Positions 22,715-29,453 of a stretch of DNA of 49,771 nucleotides are shown here, in pieces (within the stretch, counting starts at the first letter, position 1; every line of letters begins with the position of its first letter). Origin of the DNA: Oscillospiraceae bacterium (GTDB lineage Bacteria > Bacillota > Clostridia > Oscillospirales > Oscillospiraceae); contig JAFXYD010000012.1 in the NCBI GenBank assembly GCA_017541995.1, forward strand, positions 1 to 49,771, given 5' to 3'. The notes beneath the pieces are model-generated. The model was given only the letters and a program-made list of their open reading frames with translations, was not told the DNA's origin and made no database searches. The position numbers and the translations under genes are program-made.

Positions 22715-23719
22715 TCAGCCGGGCTTTGCCACGAAGCCTACCTTTTTATAGACCTTGCGCAGGGTTTTGTTGGCAATATAGCCGGCCTTCTCCGCGCCGT
22801 TTTTGCACACGGCTTCCAGATAGGCCTTGTCCTTCATCAGGCGGCCGGCCTCCTCCCGGATGGGGCTCAGCATGTCCACCACGGCCTCGCCCACGGCGGA
22901 CTTGAAGTCGCCGTAGCCCTTGCCGTCGAATTCGGTTTCGATCTCGGCAAAGCTCTTGCCGGTGCAGGCGGCGTAGATGGTCATCAGATTGGAAATGCCC
23001 TTCTTGTTCTCCGGGTCATAGCGGACGCAGGCGTCGCAGTCGGTGATGGCCCGCTTGAACTGGCGCATGATGAAGTCCGGGGGATCCATCAGGGTCACCC
23101 GTCCGGGATCGTCGTTCTCGGACTTGGACATCTTGGCCTCGGGGTTGGCCAGGCTCATGATCCGGGCGCCCACCTTGGGAATGTAGGGCTCCGGCAGCTT
23201 GAAGGTGTCGCCGTAGAGGTGGTTGAAGCGGGTGGCGATGTCCCGGGTCAGCTCCACGTGCTGCTTCTGATCCTCGCCCACGGGAATGTAGTCCGGCTGA
23301 TAGAGCAGGATGTCCGCCGCCATCAGGGAGGGATAGGTGAACAGGCCGCCGTTGATGTTGTCGGCGTTTTTGGCGCTCTTGTCCTTGAACTGAGTCATCC
23401 GGGAGAGCTCCCCGAACATGGCGTAGCAGTTGAGCACCCAGCCCAGCTCCGCGTGCTGGTGTACGTGGCTCTGGATGAAGAGGGTGTTCTGCTCCGGGTC
23501 CAGGCCGCAGGCAATGTACTGAGCCAGCTGCTCCATGGTGCGGCGGCGCAGGTCGGCGGGGTTCTGGCGCACGGTGATGGCGTGCAGGTCCGCCATAAAG
23601 TAATAGCAGTCATATTCGGCCGCCCGGTCCTTCCAGTTGCGGATTGCCCCCAGATAGCTGCCCAGGGTCAGATCGCCGCTGGGCTTGATGCCGGAGAGCA
23701 TAATCTTTTTCGGTTCCAT
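22715..23719 (-). CDS. trpS: Tryptophanyl-tRNA synthetase
   Basis: 334 aa from ATG 23719 with GAGGTGACC upstream; the longer frame to 23782 would enter the promoter. Class I signatures: LSGIKPSGDLTLGSYLGAIR (HIGH-equivalent TLG) and AKMSKSENDDPG (KMSKS). Other TrpS blocks are FKDKSAKNADNINGG, LLYQPDYIPVGEDQKQH and MSLANPEAKMSKS. It charges tRNA-Trp; the tRNA-Trp gene at 4125 is the attachment site of the integrated element. A compact sigma-A promoter lies just upstream with no room for a T-box leader, so tRNA-dependent antitermination is not used here. Confidence 0.96.
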   Translation of the reverse strand: MEPKKIMLSGIKPSGDLTLGSYLGAIRNWKDRAAEYDCYYFMADLHAITVRQNPADLRRRTMEQLAQYIACGLDPEQNTLFIQSHVHQHAELGWVLNCYAMFGELSRMTQFKDKSAKNADNINGGLFTYPSLMAADILLYQPDYIPVGEDQKQHVELTRDIATRFNHLYGDTFKLPEPYIPKVGARIMSLANPEAKMSKSENDDPGRVTLMDPPDFIMRQFKRAITDCDACVRYDPENKKGISNLMTIYAACTGKSFAEIETEFDGKGYGDFKSAVGEAVVDMLSPIREEAGRLMKDKAYLEAVCKNGAEKAGYIANKTLRKVYKKVGFVAKPG

Positions 23720-23753
23720 TGTGGTCACCTCTGTTATTTCAATCGTTCTATTC

Positions 23754-23782
23754 ATTATATCACAGGTGTCGGAAAATATCAA
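23754..23782 (-). promoter_or_regulatory. Sigma-A promoter of trpS
   Basis: On the minus strand TTGATA (23777-23782), a 17-base spacer and perfect TATAAT (23754-23759). The -35 box overlaps the stop codon of the upstream acetyltransferase gene, leaving an untranslated leader of only about 30 bases. Confidence 0.88.
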
Positions 23783-24381
23783 GGATTTTCCAGCAGATCC
23801 GCCTCCGTCAGGGGCCGGATCACCCGGCAGGGGTTCCCGGCGGCCAGCACCCCGGCGGGGATGCTGCGGGTCACCACGCTGCCGGCTCCGATGACGGAGC
23901 CCCGGCCAATGGTGACGCCCCCCAGAATCTTCACGTCGGAGGCAATCCAGCAGTCGCTTTCAATGACGATGGGCGCCCCGTATTCCAGATCGTAGAGGCT
24001 GCCGTCGGCCCGCCGCCGGGCGTTCCGCTGTTGGGGCAGCAGGGGATGCAGGGGGGTCAGCAGGGAGCAGTTGGGGCCGAACATCACGTCGTCCCCGATG
24101 GTGACGGGGCAGGTGTCCAGCACCGTGAAGTTGAAGTTGGCGTAGACCCGGGCGCCGAAGGTGGTGAAAACCCCGTAGTCGATGTACACGGGCCCCGCCA
24201 GAAAGCAGTCCGGCCCATGGTGGGGGCAGAGCTCGTCAAAAATGGCGGCCCGGCGGGGGTCCGTCTCCGCCAGCAGATTGTATTCCTGCCAGAGCCGGTG
24301 GGCCCGCAGCCGCAGCTGAGAAAGGGTCTTGTCCGTGGGGTCGTAGAGCATCCCCCGCAGCATCTTTTCCTGTTCCGTCAT
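23779..24381 (-). CDS. Sugar O-acetyltransferase (Maa/LacA/NodL family)
   Basis: 200 aa. The N-terminal maltose acetyltransferase segment is present (MTEQEKMLRGMLYDPTD, LRLRAHRLWQEYN). A left-handed beta-helix of hexapeptide repeats follows (VFTTFGARVYANFN, VTIGDDVMFGPNCSLLTP, then GCVTIG-like VTIGRGSVIGAGSVVTRSIP). The catalytic histidine is probably in TPLHPLLP. Such enzymes move acetyl from acetyl-CoA to sugars such as maltose or glucose; the exact acceptor is not readable. Start ATG 24381; it runs divergently from the P-loop ATPase gene. Confidence 0.93.
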   Translation of the reverse strand: MTEQEKMLRGMLYDPTDKTLSQLRLRAHRLWQEYNLLAETDPRRAAIFDELCPHHGPDCFLAGPVYIDYGVFTTFGARVYANFNFTVLDTCPVTIGDDVMFGPNCSLLTPLHPLLPQQRNARRRADGSLYDLEYGAPIVIESDCWIASDVKILGGVTIGRGSVIGAGSVVTRSIPAGVLAAGNPCRVIRPLTEADLLENP

Positions 24382-24493
24382 GGCAAAGCCTCCCTGTCAG
24401 ATTGCTTCCACTATACCACAAGGCAATCTCCCGCGCAAGCCCCGATTTGAACGCCGGAGCCCGATTTTGTATATAATGAAGGGAAGGAGTGTG

Positions 24494-25555
24494 ATGGGCT
24501 TGACAGACAGCTACTTTTTGGGGGCCAATACCCCCGAGGGCTTTCGCTCGGAGTACGCCAGCCTGCAAAACGACCCCCGGATTCAACGGCTTCTGATTCT
24601 CAAGGGAGGCTCCGGCTGCGGAAAATCCACCCTCATGAAGACCCTGGCCGCCCGGGCGGAGGAGTACGGCTGGGGCGTGGAGCGGATCCTCTGCTCCTCG
24701 GACCCGGACTCCCTGGACGGGCTGGTGATCCCGGAGCTGGGCCTGGCCCTGGTGGACGGCACCGCCCCCCACGTGGTGGAGCCCGCCCTCTGCGGCTGCG
24801 GGGCCAACTACCTAAACCTGGGCCGCTGCTACCGGGAGGCGGAGCTGCGGCCGCTGATTCCCGCCATCCGGGCGGCCAAGGCGGCCAACGCCGCCTGCTA
24901 CGGCCCCGCCTACGGCTGCCTCCGGGCCGCCGCCTCCCTGGCCCGGGCAAGGCGGCAGCTCCTGGGCCGGGAGCGGATCCGGGCCGTGACGGAGGAGGCC
25001 CTGGGCCAGCTTGTGGACGGGGCCCTGCCCAAGGCCAAGAGCCCCGGTCCGGAGCGGCGGATCTACCTCAGCGGCGTCACTCCCCAGGGCCTGCTGTCCC
25101 TGGCCCCGGGGGAGGGGCGGATCTGGGCCATTCTCGACGGCAGCGGCGTGGGGGGCGGCCTGCTGCGGGAGCTGGCGGAGCGGCACCGAAGCGCGGGGGA
25201 GAGCCTGATTCTGGCCATGGACCCCCTGGACCCGGACGGGGTGCAGGGGGTCCTGGTGCCGGAGCGGGGCCTGGGCTGGCTGCGGGTCCACCCGGCCTTT
25301 CCGGGGCCCCGGCAGGCCATGCTGCGGCTGGATCTGGACGCGGCTCTGGAGGCGGAGCTGCCCGACGAGCTGAAAAACGCCCTGGGGGAGCTGGCGGGGC
25401 TGGAGCGGCGGCTGCTGGACCAGTCCGTGGCCTGGCTCCGGCGGGCCAAGGCCCGGCACGATCTGCTGGAGGAGCTCTACCGTCCCGCCGTGGATTTTGC
25501 CGCCGTCACCCGGCAAACGGAGCTGCTGTGCCGGGAGCTGTTCACGGAGAGCTGA
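24494..25555 (+). CDS. P-loop ATPase of the PRK06851 type
   Basis: 353 aa from ATG 24494 with GGGAAGGAG at 24481-24489 (upstream in-frame codons lack a site). It opens SYFLGANTPEGFRSEYASL, then the Walker A loop LILKGGSGCGKSTLMKTL at about residues 35-52. Family members known from Clostridia have a second P-loop near the middle; here the matching stretch reads RRIYLSGVTPQGLLSLAPGE and has lost GKS, so only the first site can bind ATP. The C-terminal half is Leu/Arg rich. The role is unknown; the family is often noted in spore-formers. GC content and codon use match its neighbours. Confidence 0.82.
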   Translation: MGLTDSYFLGANTPEGFRSEYASLQNDPRIQRLLILKGGSGCGKSTLMKTLAARAEEYGWGVERILCSSDPDSLDGLVIPELGLALVDGTAPHVVEPALCGCGANYLNLGRCYREAELRPLIPAIRAAKAANAACYGPAYGCLRAAASLARARRQLLGRERIRAVTEEALGQLVDGALPKAKSPGPERRIYLSGVTPQGLLSLAPGEGRIWAILDGSGVGGGLLRELAERHRSAGESLILAMDPLDPDGVQGVLVPERGLGWLRVHPAFPGPRQAMLRLDLDAALEAELPDELKNALGELAGLERRLLDQSVAWLRRAKARHDLLEELYRPAVDFAAVTRQTELLCRELFTES

Positions 25556-25561
25556 AAAAAA

Positions 25562-25591
25562 GCAGGGCGGCCTGAGCTCCGGCCGCCCTGC
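25562..25591 (-). terminator. Terminator of the VWA-protein gene
   Basis: GCAGGGCGGCC (25562-25572) pairs with GGCCGCCCTGC (25581-25591). On the minus strand it is followed directly by seven T residues, which overlap the stop codon region of the plus-strand ATPase gene. Confidence 0.88.
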
Positions 25592-25596
25592 CGCAT

Positions 25597-26262
25597 TTAC
25601 TTTCGGGACGCGTAGTCCGCCGCGATCTCCTCCGACCAGTTGGCCCGCATGGGGGCGTTGGAGCGGATGCTGCCCACGGCCTTGCTGACGCAGGCGTAGA
25701 GGACGTTGGTGCCCTTCTTGTCCGCGCGGTAGTTCACCGCCCGGTCCGGGGCGATGCCGAAGCGGCCCGCGGTCTCCACGGCGTCGATGTTGGCCCCGAT
25801 GAAGAGGAATTCCCACCCGGCCTCCTCCTTCTTCCGCTCAATGGCGCGGCGGACCTCCTGGGCGCTGTGGCGGCGGCTGGCGTTCTCCATGCCGTCGGTG
25901 GTGATGACGAAGACCGTGTGGGCGGGCAGGTCCTCGGGCCGGGCGTACTTGTGGATATTGCCGATGTGGTGAATGGCGTCTCCGATGGCGTCGATCAGAG
26001 CGGTGCAGCCTCCCACGCTGTAGTCCCTGTCCGTCATGGGCCGGACCTGGTCCAGCCGGACCCGGTCGTGGATGACCTGGGACTCGTTGGCAAAGAGCAC
26101 CGTGGAAACGAAGCAGAGACCGTCCTGCTTCTTCTGCTTCTCGATCATGGCGTTGAAGCCGCCGATGGTGTCGCCCTCCAGCCCCGCCATGGAGCCGCTG
26201 CGGTCCAGAATGAAGACCAGCTCGGTAATGTTGTTTTCCTTCTGCTTGATTTCCTGTTTCAT
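25597..26262 (-). CDS. von Willebrand factor A domain protein (TerY-like)
   Basis: 221 aa, cytoplasmic (no signal peptide). The MIDAS metal site is intact: ELVFILDRSGSMAGLEGDTI (D-x-S-x-S), the threonine in VGGCTALIDAIG and the aspartate in VFVITTDGMENAS. The C-terminal half (GWEFLFIGANIDAVETAGRF) matches VWA proteins of the TerY type, which bind partners through Mg2+. The upstream gene on the same strand is a reduced macrodomain protein. VWA and macrodomain genes are known to co-occur in bacterial stress systems related to tellurium resistance, so a joint role is plausible. Confidence 0.9.
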   Translation of the reverse strand: MKQEIKQKENNITELVFILDRSGSMAGLEGDTIGGFNAMIEKQKKQDGLCFVSTVLFANESQVIHDRVRLDQVRPMTDRDYSVGGCTALIDAIGDAIHHIGNIHKYARPEDLPAHTVFVITTDGMENASRRHSAQEVRRAIERKKEEAGWEFLFIGANIDAVETAGRFGIAPDRAVNYRADKKGTNVLYACVSKAVGSIRSNAPMRANWSEEIAADYASRK

Positions 26263-26355
26263 GAAATAGCCCTCCCTGCAGTTTATTTTGGATTACACCC
26301 AAATTAAACCACAGGGAGGGCGGCGTTTGGTCGCCTGGAAAGCGACATTTTACGC

Positions 26356-26399
26356 GGAACTCCCATGGAACGCGTTTTCAATCTTTCCATGGGAGCTCC
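26356..26399. repeat. Inverted repeat after the macrodomain-like gene
   Basis: GGAACTCCCATGGAA (26356-26370) pairs with TTCCATGGGAGCTCC (26385-26399) with one mismatch. It follows the stop codon of the minus-strand gene by four bases. There is no T run, so termination would be weak. The rest of 26263-26355 is presumably the promoter region of the VWA gene, but no clear boxes are seen. Confidence 0.6.
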
Positions 26400-26402
26400 G
26401 GA

Positions 26403-27284
26403 TTACGCCCCCAGCAGGCTCTGGTCGAAGGCGAAGAGGGTCTCGTTGATCTCAAAGATGTTGTAGTTCCCGGCGGAGATGAAGTATTCAATGATAATAT
26501 CGAATTTGTTGCTGTGGGACAGGGCGTAGCCCGCCTTCATCAGCAGCTCCCGGGCCTCCTCCAGGGGCAGCTCCAGGGCAATGGCAAAGGCAATGGCCGT
26601 GGGCTTGGAGGGCCTGTACATGGGATCGGAGCGGATCTTGGAAAAGAGCTTCCGGTCCACGTTGGCCCGCTTGTAGCAGTCGGAGTCCTTTATGCCCTTT
26701 TCGTCAATCTTCCGCAGCAGCATCTGGGAGAAGCTCTCGTCCAGACAGCGCAGCCGACGGTCCAGATCTTCGGCGGCGTAAAAGCCGGAGGCCGGCATGG
26801 CGGCGGATTCGAGGACGGCTTCCTCCATGGGCTCCGAGGCCTTGTCCGCCTTGCCTCTCCCGGGGCGGGAGAAGATGGATTTTTTTGTCTTCCTCGGCTT
26901 GACGGCAGGGGGCGGCACGGCGGGCGCCGCGGCATACTGCGCCTGGATCGGAAAAGACGAAGGAAGGGAGGAAAATCGATCCAGATAACGCAGCACCGGG
27001 GAAAAGCGCGGACCCGGAGGCTGGGGCTTCCCGACGGTGGGGACGGTCAGAATGACGTGCAGCTCGTGGCGTTCCAAAAACGAGCCGATAACCTGGACGG
27101 CCTGATGCAGCGCCTCCTCCTGCCCGCCCTCGGCAGGATACAGGGGCAGGAACAGGTTCTCGCGCCCGGCCTCCACGGCGCGGCTGAGGCAGAAATCGTA
27201 GTAAGCGCGAAGGCCGGACGCGGCTTCGCAGGCGGCTGCGTCGAGAGGCCGGATCCCCGGCTCCCGAAGGATCAACAGCGGCAT
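26403..27284 (-). CDS. Reduced macrodomain-like protein with C-terminal helical domain
   Basis: 293 aa, ATG 27284 with TAAGGAGGA upstream. The first 85 residues look like the two ends of a macrodomain joined together: MPLLILREPGIRPLDAAA (strand 1), then GLRAYYDFCLSRAVEAGREN, LFLPLYPAEGG and ALHQAVQVIGSFLERHELHV. The central ADP-ribose-binding part (the NAAN and GGGV loops) is missing. A low-complexity linker spans about 85-175. The C-terminal 115 residues (MLLRKIDEKGIKDSDCYKR, FSKIRSDPMYRPSKPTAIA, LELPLEEARELLMKAGYAL) form a conserved helix-turn-helix-like domain that I recognise as a common C-terminal partner of clostridial macrodomains. ADP-ribose binding is probably lost. Confidence 0.72.
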   Translation of the reverse strand: MPLLILREPGIRPLDAAACEAASGLRAYYDFCLSRAVEAGRENLFLPLYPAEGGQEEALHQAVQVIGSFLERHELHVILTVPTVGKPQPPGPRFSPVLRYLDRFSSLPSSFPIQAQYAAAPAVPPPAVKPRKTKKSIFSRPGRGKADKASEPMEEAVLESAAMPASGFYAAEDLDRRLRCLDESFSQMLLRKIDEKGIKDSDCYKRANVDRKLFSKIRSDPMYRPSKPTAIAFAIALELPLEEARELLMKAGYALSHSNKFDIIIEYFISAGNYNIFEINETLFAFDQSLLGA

Positions 27285-27302
27285 AAGCGATCCTCCTTAT
27301 CG

Positions 27303-27496
27303 AATGATCTTTGACGGCATCAGATATCGCTCCTGCTCGGAGAAGACGCAGCCCGAGCCTTCCCCTTGAGGGGAAGGTGGCATCCGCCGTCCCCCGCAAG
27401 GCGGATGACGGATGAGGTGGTGCTCCGAGGCAGATGCGCTCAACGGATGATCTTTGACGGCTTTAAATATCGCTCCTGCTCGGAGAAGACGCAGCC
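27303..27496. repeat. Duplicated queH 3' end flanking a clostridial-type dispersed repeat
   Basis: The last ~50 bases of queH (27446-27496, GATCTTTGACGGCTTTAAAT and onward) recur at 27303-27353 with a few changes. Between them lies about 90 bases holding CCTTCCCCTTGAGGGGAAGG and GGCGGATGACGGATGAGGTG, a dispersed repeat type common in gut Firmicutes. The outer copy ends just before the ribosome site of the macrodomain-like gene. Confidence 0.88.
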
Positions 27497-27985
27497 GCAG
27501 TACTTCTGAATATAAAACCCCAGCTCCCGGGCCCGCTCCTGGCCCTGGCGGAACAGGGGCCGGAAGTCCCGGTACTGGAAGCGGACGTGGAATTCGTCGG
27601 CTGCCCGCTCCGCCACCTCCTTCAGCAGCTCGTGGTTCTGATAGGGGGAGATGAAGAGGGAGGAGGTGAAGCTGTCGAAGCCGTTTTGGGCGGCGTAGTC
27701 CGCCGCGGCGAAGAGCCGCATCTCGTAGCACTTGACGCAGCGGCCCTCGATGTCCTCCGCCACGGCTCGGACAAAGGGCCGCAGGCCGTAGTCGTCCTGC
27801 TCCACCAGAGGCAGGGCGATGGAGGCGGCGTAGTCCCGCAGGCAGTTGCGGCGGGCGCGGTATTCGGTAAAGGGATGGATGTTGGGGTTGTACCAGTAAG
27901 CCGTCAGCTCCTGGCCGTCCTGCCGCAGGCTGTCGATGCACATATTGGCGCAGGGCGCGCAGCAGACGTGAAGCAGGGTTTTCAT
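27440..27985 (-). CDS. queH: Epoxyqueuosine reductase QueH
   Basis: 181 aa from ATG 27985 with GGAGGAATT upstream (a longer frame to 28054 lacks a site). The DUF208/QueH cysteine pattern is complete: LLHVCCAPCANMC near the N-terminus, GRCVKCYEMRL in the middle and YIQKYCGCVFSEQERY near the end; these cysteines hold a 4Fe-4S cluster and a mononuclear iron. Other blocks are YWYNPNIHPFTEYRARRN and FDSFTSSLFISPYQNHE. The enzyme makes the last step of queuosine synthesis in tRNA. The final 18 residues are duplicated downstream as non-coding DNA. Confidence 0.95.
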   Translation of the reverse strand: MKTLLHVCCAPCANMCIDSLRQDGQELTAYWYNPNIHPFTEYRARRNCLRDYAASIALPLVEQDDYGLRPFVRAVAEDIEGRCVKCYEMRLFAAADYAAQNGFDSFTSSLFISPYQNHELLKEVAERAADEFHVRFQYRDFRPLFRQGQERARELGFYIQKYCGCVFSEQERYLKPSKIIR

Positions 27986-28054
27986 ACGGAAATTCCTCCA
28001 ATCCGCGGAGTCTGTGTTCTCCGTTATTTTACCGCAGCTTCCCCGGTCTGTCAA

Positions 28055-28612
28055 TCAATTCTCAATTTTCAATACTTTTTTCGAAATATGGGCCAGCTCC
28101 ACGCCCAGCACCGAGGCCGCCAGGGCCTTGAGGAGATCGAAGCCGATGAAGGGAACCACGCAGACCCCCAGGGATTCCCGGAAGCTCCGGCCCGTGATCA
28201 GGGAAAACTGCACCGTGCCGCAGGCGTAGCACAGGGCGATGGCCAGCACGCAGCCGCAGAGGGCCAGGGCGTATTCCAGCCAGCGGGTCTTCCCGGGAAT
28301 GGCCCGGAAGCCCCGGATTACCGGCACCATCAGCAGATAGGACCAGATATAGCCGCCGGTGGGCCCGGGAATGGCGGTGATGCCCGTATTGCCGCCGGAG
28401 AAGAGGGGCAGAAACAGGCCGATCAGCAGATACACCAGCACCGAAACCTGGGCGCTGCCCCAGGACAGGGTGACGGCGCAGAGCATCACCCCGAATATCT
28501 GCATGGCAAAGGGCACCGGCCCCGCCAGGGGAATCACGATGGGGGAGCAAATACACAACACGGCGGCGAAAATGGCGCAGAGAATCAGCCGCACAAGCTT
28601 TTCATGGGACAT
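28055..28612 (-). CDS. bioY: BioY biotin transporter substrate-binding component
   Basis: 185 aa, six predicted membrane helices, ATG 28612 with AAAGGAGG upstream. BioY blocks: ICSPIVIPLAGPVPFAMQIF, LPLFSGGNTGITAIPGPTGGY and IGFDLLKALAASVLGVEL. BioY is the S-component that binds biotin; it works with a shared energy-coupling module (EcfA/A'/T) encoded elsewhere. A BirA-type operator overlaps its promoter, matching biotin control. The last residues (VLKIEN and the stop) are encoded by a degenerate ATTGAGA microsatellite of the kind seen at 29428, so the native C-terminus has been replaced or trimmed. Confidence 0.95.
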   Translation of the reverse strand: MSHEKLVRLILCAIFAAVLCICSPIVIPLAGPVPFAMQIFGVMLCAVTLSWGSAQVSVLVYLLIGLFLPLFSGGNTGITAIPGPTGGYIWSYLLMVPVIRGFRAIPGKTRWLEYALALCGCVLAIALCYACGTVQFSLITGRSFRESLGVCVVPFIGFDLLKALAASVLGVELAHISKKVLKIEN

Positions 28613-28645
28613 GGGAATTCCTCCTTTTTGTTTTTGCCGAGGGAT

Positions 28646-28674
28646 ATCATAGCGCGAAACCTGTCAAATGTCAA
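28646..28674 (-). promoter_or_regulatory. Sigma-A promoter of bioY
   Basis: Minus strand: TTGACA (28669-28674), 17-base spacer, TATGAT (28646-28651). The start codon follows about 34 bases downstream of the -10 box. The -35 box is part of the biotin operator. Confidence 0.88.
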
Positions 28675-28701
28675 CTAAAAATTTTGCTTTGTGGTTGACA
28701 A
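28669..28701. promoter_or_regulatory. BirA-type biotin operator
   Basis: On the plus strand TGTCAACT (28669-28676), a 16-base AT-rich spacer, then GGTTGACAA (28693-28701). The two arms are inverted copies of the TTGTCAACC half-site known for the biotin repressor-ligase BirA in Firmicutes. The operator covers the bioY -35 box. Ligand-bound BirA would block bioY when biotin is plentiful. Confidence 0.82.
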
Positions 28702-28733
28702 TTGCGGGGCCGGATGGAAATTCCCGAGGACTC

Positions 28734-28762
28734 TTGACAATCAAACAAATGTTTGATATAAT
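28734..28762 (+). promoter_or_regulatory. Consensus promoter with an 18-bp palindrome in its spacer (LexA-like)
   Basis: TTGACA (28734-28739), a 17-base spacer and TATAAT (28757-28762), both perfect. The spacer with one flanking base holds ATCAAACAAATGTTTGAT (28740-28757), a palindrome of two 8-base arms around AA. Its AAACAAATGTTT core resembles LexA/DinR boxes of Clostridia (GAACAAATGTTC type). A repressor bound there would shut the promoter completely. Confidence 0.75.
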
Positions 28763-28787
28763 GCGGACAGAAGGAGAGGTGAGGGGT

Positions 28788-29057
28788 ATGGAGTTCAGCA
28801 CCAACGTGGATATGATCTCGGTCTGCAGCGCCGATGGGAGCCTCCAGCCCCTGCGCTTCCGCTTTGCGGACGCCGACAGCAGCGTCCACCGGGTCCAGGT
28901 TTTGGAGGTTCTGGCCTGCCGGGAGATCAAATACGTCAACGTAGAGGCCTATGAGTACACCTGCCGCACCCGCAGCGAGGAGCGGGAGGGGCTCATGCGG
29001 GTCCGCTACGCCGTGCGCACCCACTGCTGGAGCCTCTTCCGGGGCGAACGCTGCTGA
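28788..29057 (+). CDS. Small conserved-looking protein, possibly SOS-regulated
   Basis: 89 aa from ATG 28788 with AAGGAGAGGTG upstream. No signal or membrane segment. The pattern is all-beta with one long meander: LQPLRFRFADADSSVHRVQV, EVLACREIKYVNVEAYEYTC and ERAEGLMRVRY-like LMRVRYAVRTHCWSLFRG. Short proteins of this pattern (PLRFR...Y-x-C-x...RVRY...W-x-L) occur in many Oscillospirales, and I know no function for them. The promoter with an embedded LexA-like palindrome suggests induction by DNA damage. It is divergent from bioY and is followed by a repeat cluster. Confidence 0.75.
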   Translation: MEFSTNVDMISVCSADGSLQPLRFRFADADSSVHRVQVLEVLACREIKYVNVEAYEYTCRTRSEEREGLMRVRYAVRTHCWSLFRGERC

Positions 29058-29453
29058 AGAATAAAATGAGCCCGCCTGTAGGGGCCGATGCCCACATCGG
29101 CCCGCCGTACCCCGCACGGACGAGGGATCAGGGATCAAGGATCAAGGATCAGGGAATGTAGGGACAAGCCGTGCTTGTCCGGTCCGCCTTGGGCGGACAA
29201 TTTGCCGCAGGCAAATCCAGCCGGACCGCCGCAACCGGAAGGGCTCCGATGAACGAGACCGGGGTGGATCGCCCTTCGGGCGATTGTTTGCTGCGCAAAC
29301 CGGACAAGCGAGGCTTGTCCCTACCCAGAGGTTCGGACGGGTTGCGAGCAGGGAAAGGGCGGACAAGCGAGACTTGTCCGCCCTTTCCAACGTTTTCAAA
29401 TGGCAATTTGAAAACACCGCAATTTTCAATTCTCAATTCTCAATTCTCAATTC
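29058..29453. other. Repeat cluster without genes
   Basis: This 396-base gap holds in order: a GTAGGGGCCGATG palindrome (29077-29104), GCACGGACG, GGATCAA heptamers (29123-29154), a 167-bp MITE-like element (29158-29324), a perfect 16-bp hairpin GGAAAGGGCGGACAAG (29352-29367 with 29373-29388), a second hairpin GTTTTCAAA/TTTGAAAAC (about 29392-29415) and ATTCTCA microsatellites running into the stop codon of the histidine kinase. Open frames here on both strands are repeat translations and not genes. Confidence 0.88.
29158..29324. mobile_element. MITE-like element with 25-bp terminal inverted repeats
   Basis: The left end GTAGGGACAAGCCGTGCTTG (29158-29177, continuing TCCGG) and the right end 29300-29324 are inverse copies with two mismatches over 25 bases. 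Inside are further palindromes (GGGCGGACAATTTGCC with its partner, and GATCGCCCTTCGGGCGATTG). No transposase is encoded. Size and ends are those of a miniature inverted-repeat element, or of a nested structured repeat. A target duplication is not obvious. Confidence 0.6.
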
